Positions 1-8,404 of a stretch of DNA of 64,000 bases are shown here, one piece after another. This DNA comes from Micromonospora sonchi. GTDB lineage: Bacteria; Actinomycetota; Actinomycetes; Mycobacteriales; Micromonosporaceae. The translations under genes were made by a program, and so were the position numbers. Within the stretch, counting starts at the first letter, position 1. Every line of letters starts with the position of its first letter. Where the stretch lies: positions 19,073-83,072 of the forward strand of contig NZ_BMNB01000030.1 in the NCBI RefSeq assembly GCF_014646235.1, in the 5' to 3' direction. The notes under the pieces were generated by a model. That model ran no database searches. It saw only the letters and a program-made list of their open reading frames with translations, and had not been told where the DNA came from.

Positions 1-1030
1 TGATCACCCGTGAATCGCTGACCTGGAGGACGCCGGCGTTGAAGATGCCGCCGCCGAAGAAGAAGGCGGTGTTGTCGGCGACCGTGGTGCGGTGGAGGCT
101 GGTCCGGCCGAAGTTGGCGATTCCGCCGCCGAGGCTGCTGGCCTGGTTCCCCAGGATGTGGGTCTCCTCGAACTTCGCCGTTCCACCCGCGTGGACCAGG
201 ACGCCGCCGCCGGCGTGCGATCCCCCGTCCAGCAACGTCGCCGCCTCGGTCTCGGCCTTCGCGGACTTGAGTACCTCGCCCTTCGGCTTGGCCTGCAACA
301 GCGGCACGTACTCCTGGCCGGCCTGGGCGGCCTTGGTCGCCTCGACCGAGTTGGAGAACCGGGACCACACCGCGTCCGCGGCTTCGCCGTGCAGAGAGTG
401 GTGTGCGGTCTGGCCACCCTTGATGGTCAGGCCCTTTGCGGTCAGGTGCCCGCCCCGGCCCACGGTGAGGATCCGGAAGTGGTGGGCGGTGGCATCCCGG
501 ACGATCTTGGTTTCGTGCCCCTTGAGCACGATGTTCTCCTTGATCACCGGCAGGCCGTTGCCGTGCTCGTCGGACCGGGTCAACCGGTAGGTGCAGTCCT
601 TGGCCAGTTCCAGCACACCGCCGTGATTCTCGTTGGCGAAGATGATCGCCTGGATCAGCTTGTCCGAGTCGCAGGGCACCTCCTTCCCGCGGTGCTCGCG
701 CTCGTCTTCCCTGCCCTGGTGTTCCTCACCGCCCTTCTTGCCCTGGTGTTCCTCGCCGCCTTTCTTGCCCTGGTGTTCCTCGCCGTCCTTCTTGCCCTGG
801 TGTTCCTCGCGCTCCGCCGCGCCCCGGTCGCCGTCCTTGCTGACCTGCTGCGCGGTGGACCAGCGCAGACCCTCGGAGCCGACTGCGCCGGCGCCGGTGG
901 CGACGCCGACGGCGGCGATGCTGACCACGCCGGTGAGACCGGCGATACCGCTGGCGAGCCAGAGCTTGCGGCGCCGCTTGGGCGCCGCCTCCGGCTCGGC
1001 GGCGTTGTTCTTAGCTACATAGTTGGACAT
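1..1030 (-). CDS. Secreted or anchored parallel beta-helix protein (3' end cut by window edge)
   Basis: Open from an ATG at 1030 to the left edge (343 codons, no stop), so the C-terminus lies outside the window. The start is preceded by GAGGGCAGAGAG, and the N-terminus MSNYVAKN matches the start of the neighbouring paralogue. The short cytoplasmic head with RRRKLW is followed by one hydrophobic segment (about residues 22-45, an uncleaved signal or membrane anchor), then a charged linker with 9-residue EEHQGKKGG-like repeats, then a domain rich in GGG and N-x-A steps (GGGIANFG, GGGIFNAG) typical of right-handed beta-helix proteins of the polymorphic outer-membrane/pectate-lyase-like class. No catalytic residues can be assigned; a cell-surface binding or structural role is inference. 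It is a tandem paralogue of the gene ending at 1354. Confidence 0.8.
   Translation of the reverse strand, partial: MSNYVAKNNAAEPEAAPKRRRKLWLASGIAGLTGVVSIAAVGVATGAGAVGSEGLRWSTAQQVSKDGDRGAAEREEHQGKKDGEEHQGKKGGEEHQGKKGGEEHQGREDEREHRGKEVPCDSDKLIQAIIFANENHGGVLELAKDCTYRLTRSDEHGNGLPVIKENIVLKGHETKIVRDATAHHFRILTVGRGGHLTAKGLTIKGGQTAHHSLHGEAADAVWSRFSNSVEATKAAQAGQEYVPLLQAKPKGEVLKSAKAETEAATLLDGGSHAGGGVLVHAGGTAKFEETHILGNQASSLGGGIANFGRTSLHRTTVADNTAFFFGGGIFNAGVLQVSDSRVI
714..811 (-). repeat. 27-bp (9-residue) tandem repeat inside the beta-helix gene
   Basis: Three full units (714-740, 741-767, 768-794) and a partial fourth encode EEHQGKK[DG]G in the linker between the membrane anchor and the beta-helix domain. 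The units are nearly identical at DNA level, which suggests recent slippage. Confidence 0.85.
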
Positions 1031-1091
1031 CGGAGCTCTCTGCCCTCTCGTCGTGCCAGACAGGGTCGTCACGCGCAGGTGAACGTCCCCT

Positions 1092-1142
1092 GCTACAAAT
1101 CGGTTGTAGCTCCCAGATGCACCGTATGAGAAGGATCCTCAC
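1092..1142 (-). promoter_or_regulatory. Duplicated upstream block, copy A
   Basis: About 50 bp lying 62 bases before the start at 1030 aligns with 2984-3034 upstream of the paralogue at 2922. The shared core, plus-strand ACCGTATGAGAAGGATCCTC, is identical in both copies, and GCTACAAAT is also shared. Conservation upstream of both genes suggests a promoter or regulator site. No canonical -35/-10 pair was assigned. Confidence 0.5.
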
Positions 1143-1270
1143 CTCGGGGCCATATCCGAAATAAGCCCGCATTTGGGGTGCAGAAGGGCAGGCGGTGCCT
1201 ATCTGGTGCCAGACCGGTCAGTGCGCGAGCTGCCGGATCCCGGTGACGAGCGGGCGAGGCGGAGACGGGC

Positions 1271-1308
1271 GGGACTCCTCCGTGCCGTCGCCGGTACGGA
1301 GGAGCCCC
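1271..1308 (-). terminator. Hairpin terminator after the 1354-2922 gene
   Basis: Nine-bp perfect stem CTCCTCCGT (1275-1283) pairing with ACGGAGGAG (1296-1304), extended by GGG/CCC across a bulged A, 46-83 bases past the stop codon at 1354. There is no clear T-run, as is common in high-GC actinobacteria. Confidence 0.6.
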
Positions 1309-1353
1309 GTTCTATGTGGTCGTGCTTCCCGTGTTGCCCGCCATCGACGTAGG

Positions 1354-2922
1354 TCAGCCGAAGCAGCGGTTCGGAATCACCAGGCTGCCGGTGCAGTTGG
1401 TCGGGCGGTTACCGGTGACGGCGGACGCCCGATCGATGGTGACGCCACCGTTGTTGGTGGATATTCCTCCCGGCGGCAGCACCGAAACGTTGTGGGCCAC
1501 CTTCGACCGCTCCAGTCGCACCCGGCCGAGATCGTTGACGATGCCGCCGCCCGCCGAATCGTGGCCGACCGCCTGGTTGGCCACCACCTCGGTGTCCCGC
1601 AGCACCACGTCGCTCAGCGACACGTTGAGGCCGGCACCCGAGCCGCCGGCGACGTTCTCCTTGATCGCGCTGTGCTCGATCACGGCGCTGCTCTCGAAGC
1701 TGACCGCCACGCCACCGGCATCCCCGTCGGTGGAGTTGCCGGCCACCAGGACGCGTTCCAGCGCGAGCTTGGTGCCGTTGTAGGCGATGATGCCGCCGCC
1801 ACTCTCGCTCGCGTTGTTGTCGGTGACCTGGCTCTGGCGCACCGTGGTGGTGCCCTCCACGTCCAGGATGCCGCCACCGACCCCGGCCGTACGGTTGTGG
1901 CTGATGGTGCTTCGCCACACCCAGGTGGTGCCGCCCGACACGCGAGTGCCGTCCTGGGGTGCGCCGTTGCCGATGCCACCGCCGCCGAACTGGGCGCTGT
2001 TTGCGGCGATCCTGGCATCCTCCACCCGCAACACCCCGGCGTTGAAGACACCGCCGCCGGCGCCGGCGGCGCTGTTCCCCTCGACCAGCGTGTGGGCGAG
2101 CCGGATGGTGCCGAAGTTGGCCACCGCCCCGCCGTTGCCGCCCGAGTGGTTGATCGAGAATTCGCTTCGCTCGATGTCGGCCCGGCCGCCCCGCTGGACG
2201 AGCAGGCCCGCGCCGTCGTGCGGACCCGTTGCCGCCTTCGGTGCGGCCCGGCCCGTTGCCGTCTTCGGTGCGGCCCGGCCGGTTGCCGTCTTCGGTGTGG
2301 CCCGGCCGGCGATCAGGTCGGGCCAGGTCTGTCCGCCCCTGACTGTCACGTCCTTGAGGGTCAGGTGACCGTTGCGGCCGACGTTGAAGATCCGGAACGG
2401 AGCGACGTTCGCCGCCCGCGTGATCCGGGTGTCCCGGCCGATGAGGGTGACTGCCTGCTTGATGACCGGCAGGCCGTTGCCGTGCTCGGAGCGGGTCAGC
2501 TCATAGGTGCACGCCCGCGCCAGCTCCAGCGCACCGCCGTGGTTGGCGTTGGCGTACGTGATGGCCTCGATGAGCTTGTCGCTGTCGCAGGGCACCCGCT
2601 TCGCCGGTTTCCCGCCGTCCCGCTGCTCCTGCGGGCCGTCGCGACCGCTCCACTCGGCGTCGCGGTCGCCCTCCGAGCGGTCCTTGCCGGCCGGGCCACC
2701 TGAGTCCTGCCTCGGCGCGGCCGCCGACTGCTTGTCCGAGGTGCGGTCCTGATCGGTGGACCTCTGCTGACGGGCGGCCACCCCGCCCAGCGCGGCGAGG
2801 CCGACGATGCCGGTCAGGCCCGCCACGCCGGCAGCCACCCAGAGTTTGCGTCGACGTGGTCCCGATGGTTCCGGTGGAGCCGGAGGCGGCCCACCGTAGG
2901 AAGTGGTTACGTCATTGGGCAT
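1354..2922 (-). CDS. Secreted or anchored parallel beta-helix protein, paralogue of 1-1030
   Basis: 522 residues starting MPNDVTTSYGG at the ATG at 2922, chosen because GGAAGG sits 5-7 bases upstream and because it matches the neighbouring paralogue's start. A proline-rich head and RRRKLW precede one hydrophobic anchor (about residues 26-48). A charged linker follows, then a conserved CDSDKLIEAI segment and about 350 residues of GGG/NxA-rich repeats consistent with a right-handed beta-helix. A 27-bp repeat interrupts the helix region. Both proteins share the CDSDKLI...AN.NHGG block at the start of the exported domain, so the pair arose by tandem duplication. Function is unknown; a surface adhesin-like or glycan-binding role is possible. 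Confidence 0.8.
   Translation of the reverse strand: MPNDVTTSYGGPPPAPPEPSGPRRRKLWVAAGVAGLTGIVGLAALGGVAARQQRSTDQDRTSDKQSAAAPRQDSGGPAGKDRSEGDRDAEWSGRDGPQEQRDGGKPAKRVPCDSDKLIEAITYANANHGGALELARACTYELTRSEHGNGLPVIKQAVTLIGRDTRITRAANVAPFRIFNVGRNGHLTLKDVTVRGGQTWPDLIAGRATPKTATGRAAPKTATGRAAPKAATGPHDGAGLLVQRGGRADIERSEFSINHSGGNGGAVANFGTIRLAHTLVEGNSAAGAGGGVFNAGVLRVEDARIAANSAQFGGGGIGNGAPQDGTRVSGGTTWVWRSTISHNRTAGVGGGILDVEGTTTVRQSQVTDNNASESGGGIIAYNGTKLALERVLVAGNSTDGDAGGVAVSFESSAVIEHSAIKENVAGGSGAGLNVSLSDVVLRDTEVVANQAVGHDSAGGGIVNDLGRVRLERSKVAHNVSVLPPGGISTNNGGVTIDRASAVTGNRPTNCTGSLVIPNRCFG
2225..2305 (-). repeat. 27-bp (9-residue) tandem repeat inside the second beta-helix gene
   Basis: Three consecutive 27-bp units (2225-2251, 2252-2278, 2279-2305) encode RA[AT]PK[TA]ATG. 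Unit length equals that of the repeat in the paralogue, but sequence and position differ, so the two arrays arose independently. Confidence 0.85.
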
Positions 2923-2983
2923 CAGAGCCTTCCGCCCTCTCCTGCTACCAGGCTGGCCCACACCGCCCGAAGCGGTGCGAGTA

Positions 2984-3034
2984 GCTACAAATGGTTTGCA
3001 GCTCCGATTGCCACCGTATGAGAAGGATCCTCAC
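2984..3034 (-). promoter_or_regulatory. Duplicated upstream block, copy B
   Basis: Counterpart of 1092-1142, also 62 bases before the ATG (2922). The ACCGTATGAGAAGGATCCTC core is identical in both copies. The equal distance to the start in the two genes supports a role in their transcription or translation. Confidence 0.5.
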
Positions 3035-3149
3035 GAGGAGGACTTCTGCGAAAAAGCTCCGCATTCCGCCCGTATCGGGCGGGTTCGCCGACCATGTCAG
3101 ACGCGAACCTTTTTGATCAACCCATCGGGGTGGGGTGGGGAGACGGGGA

Positions 3150-3188
3150 CGGGCCGCCGGCCGGGGTGGTACCCGGCGGGGCGGCCCG
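3150..3188 (-). terminator. GC-rich nested hairpin after pepP
   Basis: Outer stem CGGGCCGCC (3150-3158) pairs with GGCGGCCCG (3180-3188). Inside, GCCGGG pairs with CCCGGC. It starts 22 bases beyond the aminopeptidase stop codon. A second short hairpin (CCGCCCG-TAT-CGGGCGG, 3066-3082) followed on the minus strand by a TTTTT tract may act as a backup. Confidence 0.5.
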
Positions 3189-3209
3189 CTGGTGGTGGAT
3201 CGGTCTGGG

Positions 3210-4691
3210 TCAGCCTGGCAGGCGTGGGCCGGCGGCGCGCTGTTCGGACAGCCAGGTCTCCACCTCATCGGCCCGGCGCGGCAGGCCCGCCGACAGGTTC
3301 ACCGCGCCGTCGGTGGTGACCAGCACGTCGTCCTCGATCCGGATGCCGATGCCACGCAGTTCCTCCGGGACCAGCTCATCCTCCGGCTGGAAGTACAGCC
3401 CCGGCTCGACGGTGAGCACGTATCCCTCGCCCAGGGTGCCCTCCCGGTACGCCTCCTTGCGGGCGTTCGAGCAGTCGTGCACGTCGATGCCGAGCATGTG
3501 CCCGAAGCCGTGCAGGGTCCAGCGCCGGTAGACGGTGGACTTCTCGTCCATCGCCTCGTCCACGCTCACCGGCAGCAGCCCCAGATCGGCCAGCCCCTCG
3601 GCGAGCACCCGCATGCAGGTCAGGTGGACGTCCTTGAAGCTCACGCCCGGCTTGATGAAGTCGATGCCGGCCTGCTGCGAGGCGTACACGATGTCGTAGA
3701 CCTGGCGCTGGAGGGCGGTGAACCGGCCGTTCACCGGCAGCACCCGGGTCACGTCGGCCGTGTAGAGGTTGCGTCCCTCCACGCCCATGTCCATCAGCAG
3801 CAGCTCACCCGGTCGGGTGACGCCGCGGTTGTGCACCCAGTGCAGGATCGTGGCGTGCTCACCGGCACCGACGATCGAGCCGTAGCCGACATCGTTGCCG
3901 TCGTGCCGGGCGCGCAGCGCGAAGATCCCCTCCAGCAGCCGTTCCGAAACGCCCCGGTCGGCCGGCAGCACGCGGGCCACGTCCTCGAAACCGCGTACCG
4001 TGGCGTCGATCGCCTCCTGGAGCTGGCCGATCTCCCACTCGTCCTTGACCAGCTTCAGCTCGGCGATGGTGATCGCCAACTCGCGGTCGCGGGCCGGCTG
4101 GCCCTCCTCCCGCGCACCGTCGTACGGGCGTACGGCGGTGTCCACGCCCGCGTCGAAGCCGCGCAGCACCCGGGTCCGCGCCGGCGCGAGCCCGGCCAGG
4201 GCCGCCTCCAGCTCGGTCAGGTCGGCGGTGGGCAGGCCCAGCTCGGTCGACTTCTCCGCCAGGGTGTGCCGGCGGCCCACCCACAGCTCGCCGTTCCGGC
4301 TGCGGAAGAACTCGTCGGTCTGCCGGGAGGAGCGGGCCCGCATGTACAGGGTGGCGTCGTGGCCGGAGCCGTTCGGTCGCAGCACCAGGACGCTGTCCGG
4401 ATCGTGATCACCGGTCAGGTACGCGAAGTCGCTGCCCGGGCGGAACCGGTACTCGGTGTCGTTGGCGCGTACCTTCTGCGCGCCGGTGGGGATGACCAGC
4501 GTCTCTCCCGGGAAGGCCGCCGAGAGGGCGGCCCGGCGCTTGGCGTAGTTCGGCACCTCCGGTCGCGGGCCGACCGGGAGCGTGCTGTCCCGCCAGCCCT
4601 CCCGCATGAACGACAGGAACGCCGGTGGGAAATCCGGGTCGTGCGACTCGGTGCCGTCAGCCGGCTTGCCGTCGGTGGGTTCCTCGGTCAT
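3210..4691 (-). CDS. pepP: Xaa-Pro aminopeptidase (aminopeptidase P, M24B family)
   Basis: 493 residues. This cytosolic metallopeptidase removes an N-terminal residue preceding proline. The N-terminal creatinase-like domain includes YLTGDHDPDSVLVLRP. The C-terminal pita-bread domain carries the dinuclear-metal ligands: Asp in LLMDMGVEG (about 298) and DVTR (about 310), His in HGFGHMLGIDVHD (about 391-403), Glu in VEPGLYF (about 428) and Glu in GIRIEDDVL (about 450). The ATG at 4691 is chosen because GGGAG precedes it; a longer reading from 4877 would overlap the asparagine synthase start. Length and motif order are those of the family. It is divergent from asnB across 188 bases. Confidence 0.93.
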   Translation of the reverse strand: MTEEPTDGKPADGTESHDPDFPPAFLSFMREGWRDSTLPVGPRPEVPNYAKRRAALSAAFPGETLVIPTGAQKVRANDTEYRFRPGSDFAYLTGDHDPDSVLVLRPNGSGHDATLYMRARSSRQTDEFFRSRNGELWVGRRHTLAEKSTELGLPTADLTELEAALAGLAPARTRVLRGFDAGVDTAVRPYDGAREEGQPARDRELAITIAELKLVKDEWEIGQLQEAIDATVRGFEDVARVLPADRGVSERLLEGIFALRARHDGNDVGYGSIVGAGEHATILHWVHNRGVTRPGELLLMDMGVEGRNLYTADVTRVLPVNGRFTALQRQVYDIVYASQQAGIDFIKPGVSFKDVHLTCMRVLAEGLADLGLLPVSVDEAMDEKSTVYRRWTLHGFGHMLGIDVHDCSNARKEAYREGTLGEGYVLTVEPGLYFQPEDELVPEELRGIGIRIEDDVLVTTDGAVNLSAGLPRRADEVETWLSEQRAAGPRLPG

Positions 4692-4879
4692 GCCCGCTCC
4701 CTTCGCCCTCACTGCTGGTCCCGACGGTACCGCGTACCCGAGGAAGGCCCGAGCCAGGCTGGTCTCGGCCGACCGAGCCGGCAGAGCGTGGGCGCCGCCT
4801 ACCAGGTGGTACGGGGTGCTGCCGGGCGAGGCCGGCGGTGCCGCTCCGCCCGATCGCCCCGCGTGAAAAGATGACAACC

Positions 4880-6841
4880 ATGTGCGGACTCCTGGCCTTC
4901 TTCAGTGCGCGCGGCAATGCCGCCGCCCACCGCGACAACATCGCCGGAGCGTTGGAATGCCTGCACCACCGAGGCCCGGACGAGACCGGTGTCGAGGTGG
5001 TCGGGGACGCCACCGGCCAGTACGCGGACGGGGTGTTCGCCCACAAGCGGCTGGCCATCATCGACGTCGCGCTCAGTCACGAGCCCCTGCCGTACGCCGA
5101 CGGGCGCTACCTGCTGACCTTCAACGGTGAGATCTACAACTACATCGAGCTGCGCGAGGAGCTGATCCGCGAGCACGGCGCCCGGTTCGCCACCAACGGC
5201 GACGGCGAGGTGATCGTCGCCGGCTTCCACTACTGGGGCGAGCGGGTGCTGACCCGGCTGCGCGGCATGTTCGCCTTCGTGATCTGGGATCGGCAGGAGC
5301 GCCGCGCGTTCGGTGCCCGGGACTACTACGGCATCAAGCCGCTGCACTACCTCGAAACCACCGACGGGCTCTACCTCGCCTCGGAGAAGAAGGCGCTGCT
5401 GCCCTTCGCACAGTCCGCGTACGCCGGGGACGCCGGGGTCGACACGGCGAACCTCAGCCACTACCTGACCCTCCAGTACGTGCCCGAGCCGGGCACCCTG
5501 CACAAGGGGATCAGCCGGATCGGCTCGGGGGAGTACCTCACCTGGACCCCGGGCGGGCGGATCGACGTGCGCCGCTGGTACCGCCCGGTGTTCCGGCCCG
5601 CCCCGGTCGCCGACGAGCAGAAGCTCTACCACGAGATCCGGGAGACGCTGCGCGAGAGCGTACGCATGCACATGCGCTCGGACGTGCCGGTGGGCTCGTT
5701 CCTGTCCAGCGGGATCGACTCCACGGCGGTGGTCGCCCTCGCCCGCGAGTTCAACCCGAACATCCTCACCTTCACCGTCGGCTACGACGTGCCGGGCTAC
5801 TCGGAGATCGACGTCGCCCAGGAGTCGGCCCGCCATCTCGACGTGACCACCATCCCGACCAAGATCGGGCCGCAGGACATGATCGAGGCGTTGCCGAAGA
5901 TCGTGTGGCATCTGGACGACCCGGTGGCCGACCCGGCGCTGGTGCCGCTCTACTTCGTGGCCAAGAAGGCCGCCGAGCACGTCACGGTGGTGCTCTCCGG
6001 CGAGGGCGCCGACGAGTTCTTCGGCGGGTACACGATCTACCGCGAGCCGCTCTCGCTGAGCGGCGTCAACGGGCTGCCCGGCGGGGTGCAGAAGGGCCTG
6101 CGGGCGGTCTCCAAGGCGATCCCGCAGGGGGTCAAGGGCAAGAGCTTCCTGGAGCGCGGCACCACGCCGATCGAGGAGCGCTACTACGGCAACGCGCGGA
6201 TGTTCACCGAGGAGGAGAAGCAGCACCTGCTGCGCCGCTACGACCCGTCGGTGCGCTACACCGACGTCACCGCGCCGATCTACGCCGAGTGCACCGAGTT
6301 GGACGACGTCACCAAGATGCAGTACGTCGACCTCTACACCTGGCTGCGCGGGGACATCCTGGTCAAGGCCGACCGGATCTCCATGGCGCACTCGCTGGAG
6401 GTGCGGGTGCCGTTCCTCGACCGGGAGGTGTTCGAGGTGGCGGCGAAGATTCCGGTCGAGTTGAAGCTGCCACCGCGCTCGGACACCACCAAGTACGCCA
6501 TGCGGCAGGCGCTGCAGGGCGTGGTGCCGCCGGCCATCGTGAACCGCAAGAAGCTGGGCTTCCCGACTCCGACGCGGGTCTGGCTGCGCGGCGAGATGTA
6601 CGAGTGGGCCCGGCACGTGCTGACCACCTCGGGCGCCGGTGAACTGCTCGACCTGTCGTACGCGCTGCGCCTGCTGGAGGAGCACAAGCGGGAGGAGGCC
6701 GACCACTCCCGCAAGGTGTGGACCGTGCTGATCTTCTGCATCTGGCACGCGATCTTCGTTGCCAAGACGCTGGACCCGGGCATCCAGCGCAACCAGTCCG
6801 CCCTGCTCACCAAGCCCGTCGTCGGCTCAATGGTCCGCTGA
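4880..6841 (+). CDS. asnB: Asparagine synthase (glutamine-hydrolysing)
   Basis: 653 residues. It converts aspartate, glutamine and ATP to asparagine. The start is placed at ATG 4880 so that the mature chain begins with the catalytic Cys (MCGLLAFF); an in-frame ATG at 4871 would bury this Cys. The class II glutaminase domain shows CGL, RGPDE and FNGEIYNY. The synthetase domain has the pyrophosphate loop SFLSSGIDST (about 272-281) and LSGEGADEFFGGY (about 372-384), then KADRISMAHSLEVRVPFLD. All key residues are intact, so it should be active. It could serve primary metabolism or specialised amidation, but nothing nearby indicates the latter. Confidence 0.92.
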   Translation: MCGLLAFFSARGNAAAHRDNIAGALECLHHRGPDETGVEVVGDATGQYADGVFAHKRLAIIDVALSHEPLPYADGRYLLTFNGEIYNYIELREELIREHGARFATNGDGEVIVAGFHYWGERVLTRLRGMFAFVIWDRQERRAFGARDYYGIKPLHYLETTDGLYLASEKKALLPFAQSAYAGDAGVDTANLSHYLTLQYVPEPGTLHKGISRIGSGEYLTWTPGGRIDVRRWYRPVFRPAPVADEQKLYHEIRETLRESVRMHMRSDVPVGSFLSSGIDSTAVVALAREFNPNILTFTVGYDVPGYSEIDVAQESARHLDVTTIPTKIGPQDMIEALPKIVWHLDDPVADPALVPLYFVAKKAAEHVTVVLSGEGADEFFGGYTIYREPLSLSGVNGLPGGVQKGLRAVSKAIPQGVKGKSFLERGTTPIEERYYGNARMFTEEEKQHLLRRYDPSVRYTDVTAPIYAECTELDDVTKMQYVDLYTWLRGDILVKADRISMAHSLEVRVPFLDREVFEVAAKIPVELKLPPRSDTTKYAMRQALQGVVPPAIVNRKKLGFPTPTRVWLRGEMYEWARHVLTTSGAGELLDLSYALRLLEEHKREEADHSRKVWTVLIFCIWHAIFVAKTLDPGIQRNQSALLTKPVVGSMVR

Positions 6842-6843
6842 GA

Positions 6844-6902
6844 GTGCAAGGAAGGGCCCCCTGTTAACGCCTCGCGTATAGCAGGGGGCCCCTCTTAACA
6901 CC
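6844..6902. repeat. 59-bp dispersed palindromic repeat, copy 1
   Basis: Starts GTGCAAGGAAGGGCCCCCTG and ends with CTCTTAACACC, with the two halves loosely inverted (AAGGGCCCC.../...GGGGCCC). It lies in the 70-base gap between convergent asnB and the monooxygenase gene. Other copies are at 10723-10776, 23975-24033 and 40268-40326. Confidence 0.85.
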
Positions 6903-6911
6903 TAACCCAGG

Positions 6912-8027
6912 TCAGCTGCAGGTGACCGTGGGCGTTGCGCTGTTGCCGCTGGCGAGGAAGCCGAACGTCGTACTGGCGTTGGCTCCGAGGTTGCCGTTGT
7001 ACGACACGTTGCGGGCCGTCACCGACGATCCGGACGTGGTGTGGGTCGCGTTCCAGACCTGGCTGATCTGCTGACCGCTGGGCCAGGTCCAGTTCGCGGT
7101 CCAGCCGTTCAACGCCGCAGTGCCGGTGTTCTTGACCTCGACCTCGGCCTGGAACCCACCGGACCAGCTGTTGGTCACCTTGATGGTGGCCGTGCAGGCA
7201 CCGTTGCCGGGCGGCGGGGTCGTCGGGTTCGGCGGAGGCGTGGTCGGGTTCGGCGGGGGCGTGGTCGGGTTCGGCGGCGGGGTGGTGGGGTTCGGCGGCG
7301 GGGTGGTGCCACCGGAGCCGATGCCGGTCACCTCACCGTTGCCACCGTCGAAGGTCACGTCGGAGCAGCCGAAGAAGTTCTCCTGGCTGTCCGAGCGGAC
7401 CCACCGCGAGTAGATGATGTGCCGGCCGCTCTTGTTGGACGGCAGGGTACCGGTGAAGTAGTAGTGGCCGTCGTTGGTGCCGACCGCGCCGCGCTGCGGC
7501 GGGTTGGTCACCGTCAGGAACGGCTGCTCCTCCAGGTCACTCCAGGCCAGCGCCCGGGTCGGGCTCCAGCTGTTCTTGGTCACGTAGAAGTAGAACGTGC
7601 CCGGGTGGTGGGCCCAGTTGCTGTACCGGAACTCCATCGACCGGCCAGCGGTCAGGTGGGTCAGCGGCCAGTCGCTGCGGGCCAGGTCGTAGCCGCGGAA
7701 ACCGGTGGCGCCGCCGCTGCACAGCTGCCCGTCGGGGATGAAGCCGGTGGTCCGCCCGTTGGCGTCCGAGCGCAGCACGCTGAACCAGTTGTAGAGCGAG
7801 TTCGTCCCGCTCTGGGCGACCGCGGCGGCACAGGCCGGGTTCTGCGGACGGATCTCCCCGGTGGGGGAGAGGCCGTCGCGCCAGCAGAGGTAGGTACGGG
7901 CACCCGGCGTCATCGCCGCGCCGTGCGCGGCGGCCGGGTCCGGGCGGGCGATCACGACGACCGCGCTCGCGACGAGGGTGACGGCCGCGACCAGCAGCGC
8001 GGCCAGACGAGGACGGTGCAGTTGCAC
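6912..8027 (-). CDS. Secreted AA10 lytic polysaccharide monooxygenase with CBM2 domain
   Basis: 371 residues. This copper enzyme oxidatively cleaves cellulose or chitin outside the cell. The GTG at 8027 is preceded by AGGAG at a good distance. The signal peptide ends ...DPAAA, so the mature protein starts at His35 (HGAAM), the first ligand of the copper histidine brace; the second is in SNWAHHPGTFYFY (about 138). A proline/threonine linker of NPTTPPP repeats (about 238-272) leads to a cellulose-binding CBM2 domain (about 273-371, TNSWSGGFQAEVEV...). Substrate (cellulose versus chitin) cannot be settled by eye, though CBM2 favours crystalline polysaccharide. No repressor box was recognised upstream. 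Confidence 0.93.
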   Translation of the reverse strand: MQLHRPRLAALLVAAVTLVASAVVVIARPDPAAAHGAAMTPGARTYLCWRDGLSPTGEIRPQNPACAAAVAQSGTNSLYNWFSVLRSDANGRTTGFIPDGQLCSGGATGFRGYDLARSDWPLTHLTAGRSMEFRYSNWAHHPGTFYFYVTKNSWSPTRALAWSDLEEQPFLTVTNPPQRGAVGTNDGHYYFTGTLPSNKSGRHIIYSRWVRSDSQENFFGCSDVTFDGGNGEVTGIGSGGTTPPPNPTTPPPNPTTPPPNPTTPPPNPTTPPPGNGACTATIKVTNSWSGGFQAEVEVKNTGTAALNGWTANWTWPSGQQISQVWNATHTTSGSSVTARNVSYNGNLGANASTTFGFLASGNSATPTVTCS

Positions 8028-8404
8028 AGGTTCTCCTGACTCGCGGGGCACCTCGAAGAGGATGGCCCCGCCAGAATGAGCGGGTGGCGAGAGAGGCCGC
8101 CCCGCTGATGTGGACGGATGCGACGATGCGGCGACTTCGCCCAGGGGGCGGCCGCCGGTGTCTGTCGACGCGTTGTGAATGCCCTCGCGTGTGGTGAACC
8201 CGGCGCCGGTGGCGCGCAGCCCCGCGCCATCCGGCATGCCTATCCCAGCACGCCCGGGGCGTTTGCGCAATAGCCATGTCTCGATATGCATGAGGGGCCT
8301 TCTCACGTCGGCCGTCCCCCATCGAAACCGTGGCTTCCACGCCCGACCGGCAACGGCTGTGCCAGCCTGAAGCATCACAACCGGCCAAACGGAGAGGACT
8401 CCAG
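8028..8404. other. 377-bp divergent intergenic region
   Basis: Separates the start codons of the monooxygenase (minus) and PfkB kinase (plus), so it must hold both promoters. I see no convincing small gene, no TGGGAGCGCTCCCA-type CebR box and no strong hairpin. Confidence 0.5.

Noticed and set aside
92..1129. Long plus-strand ORF opposite the first beta-helix gene
   Set aside because: Shadow of the minus-strand gene; composition is repetitive AL/LVFL and it has no ribosome site or domain.
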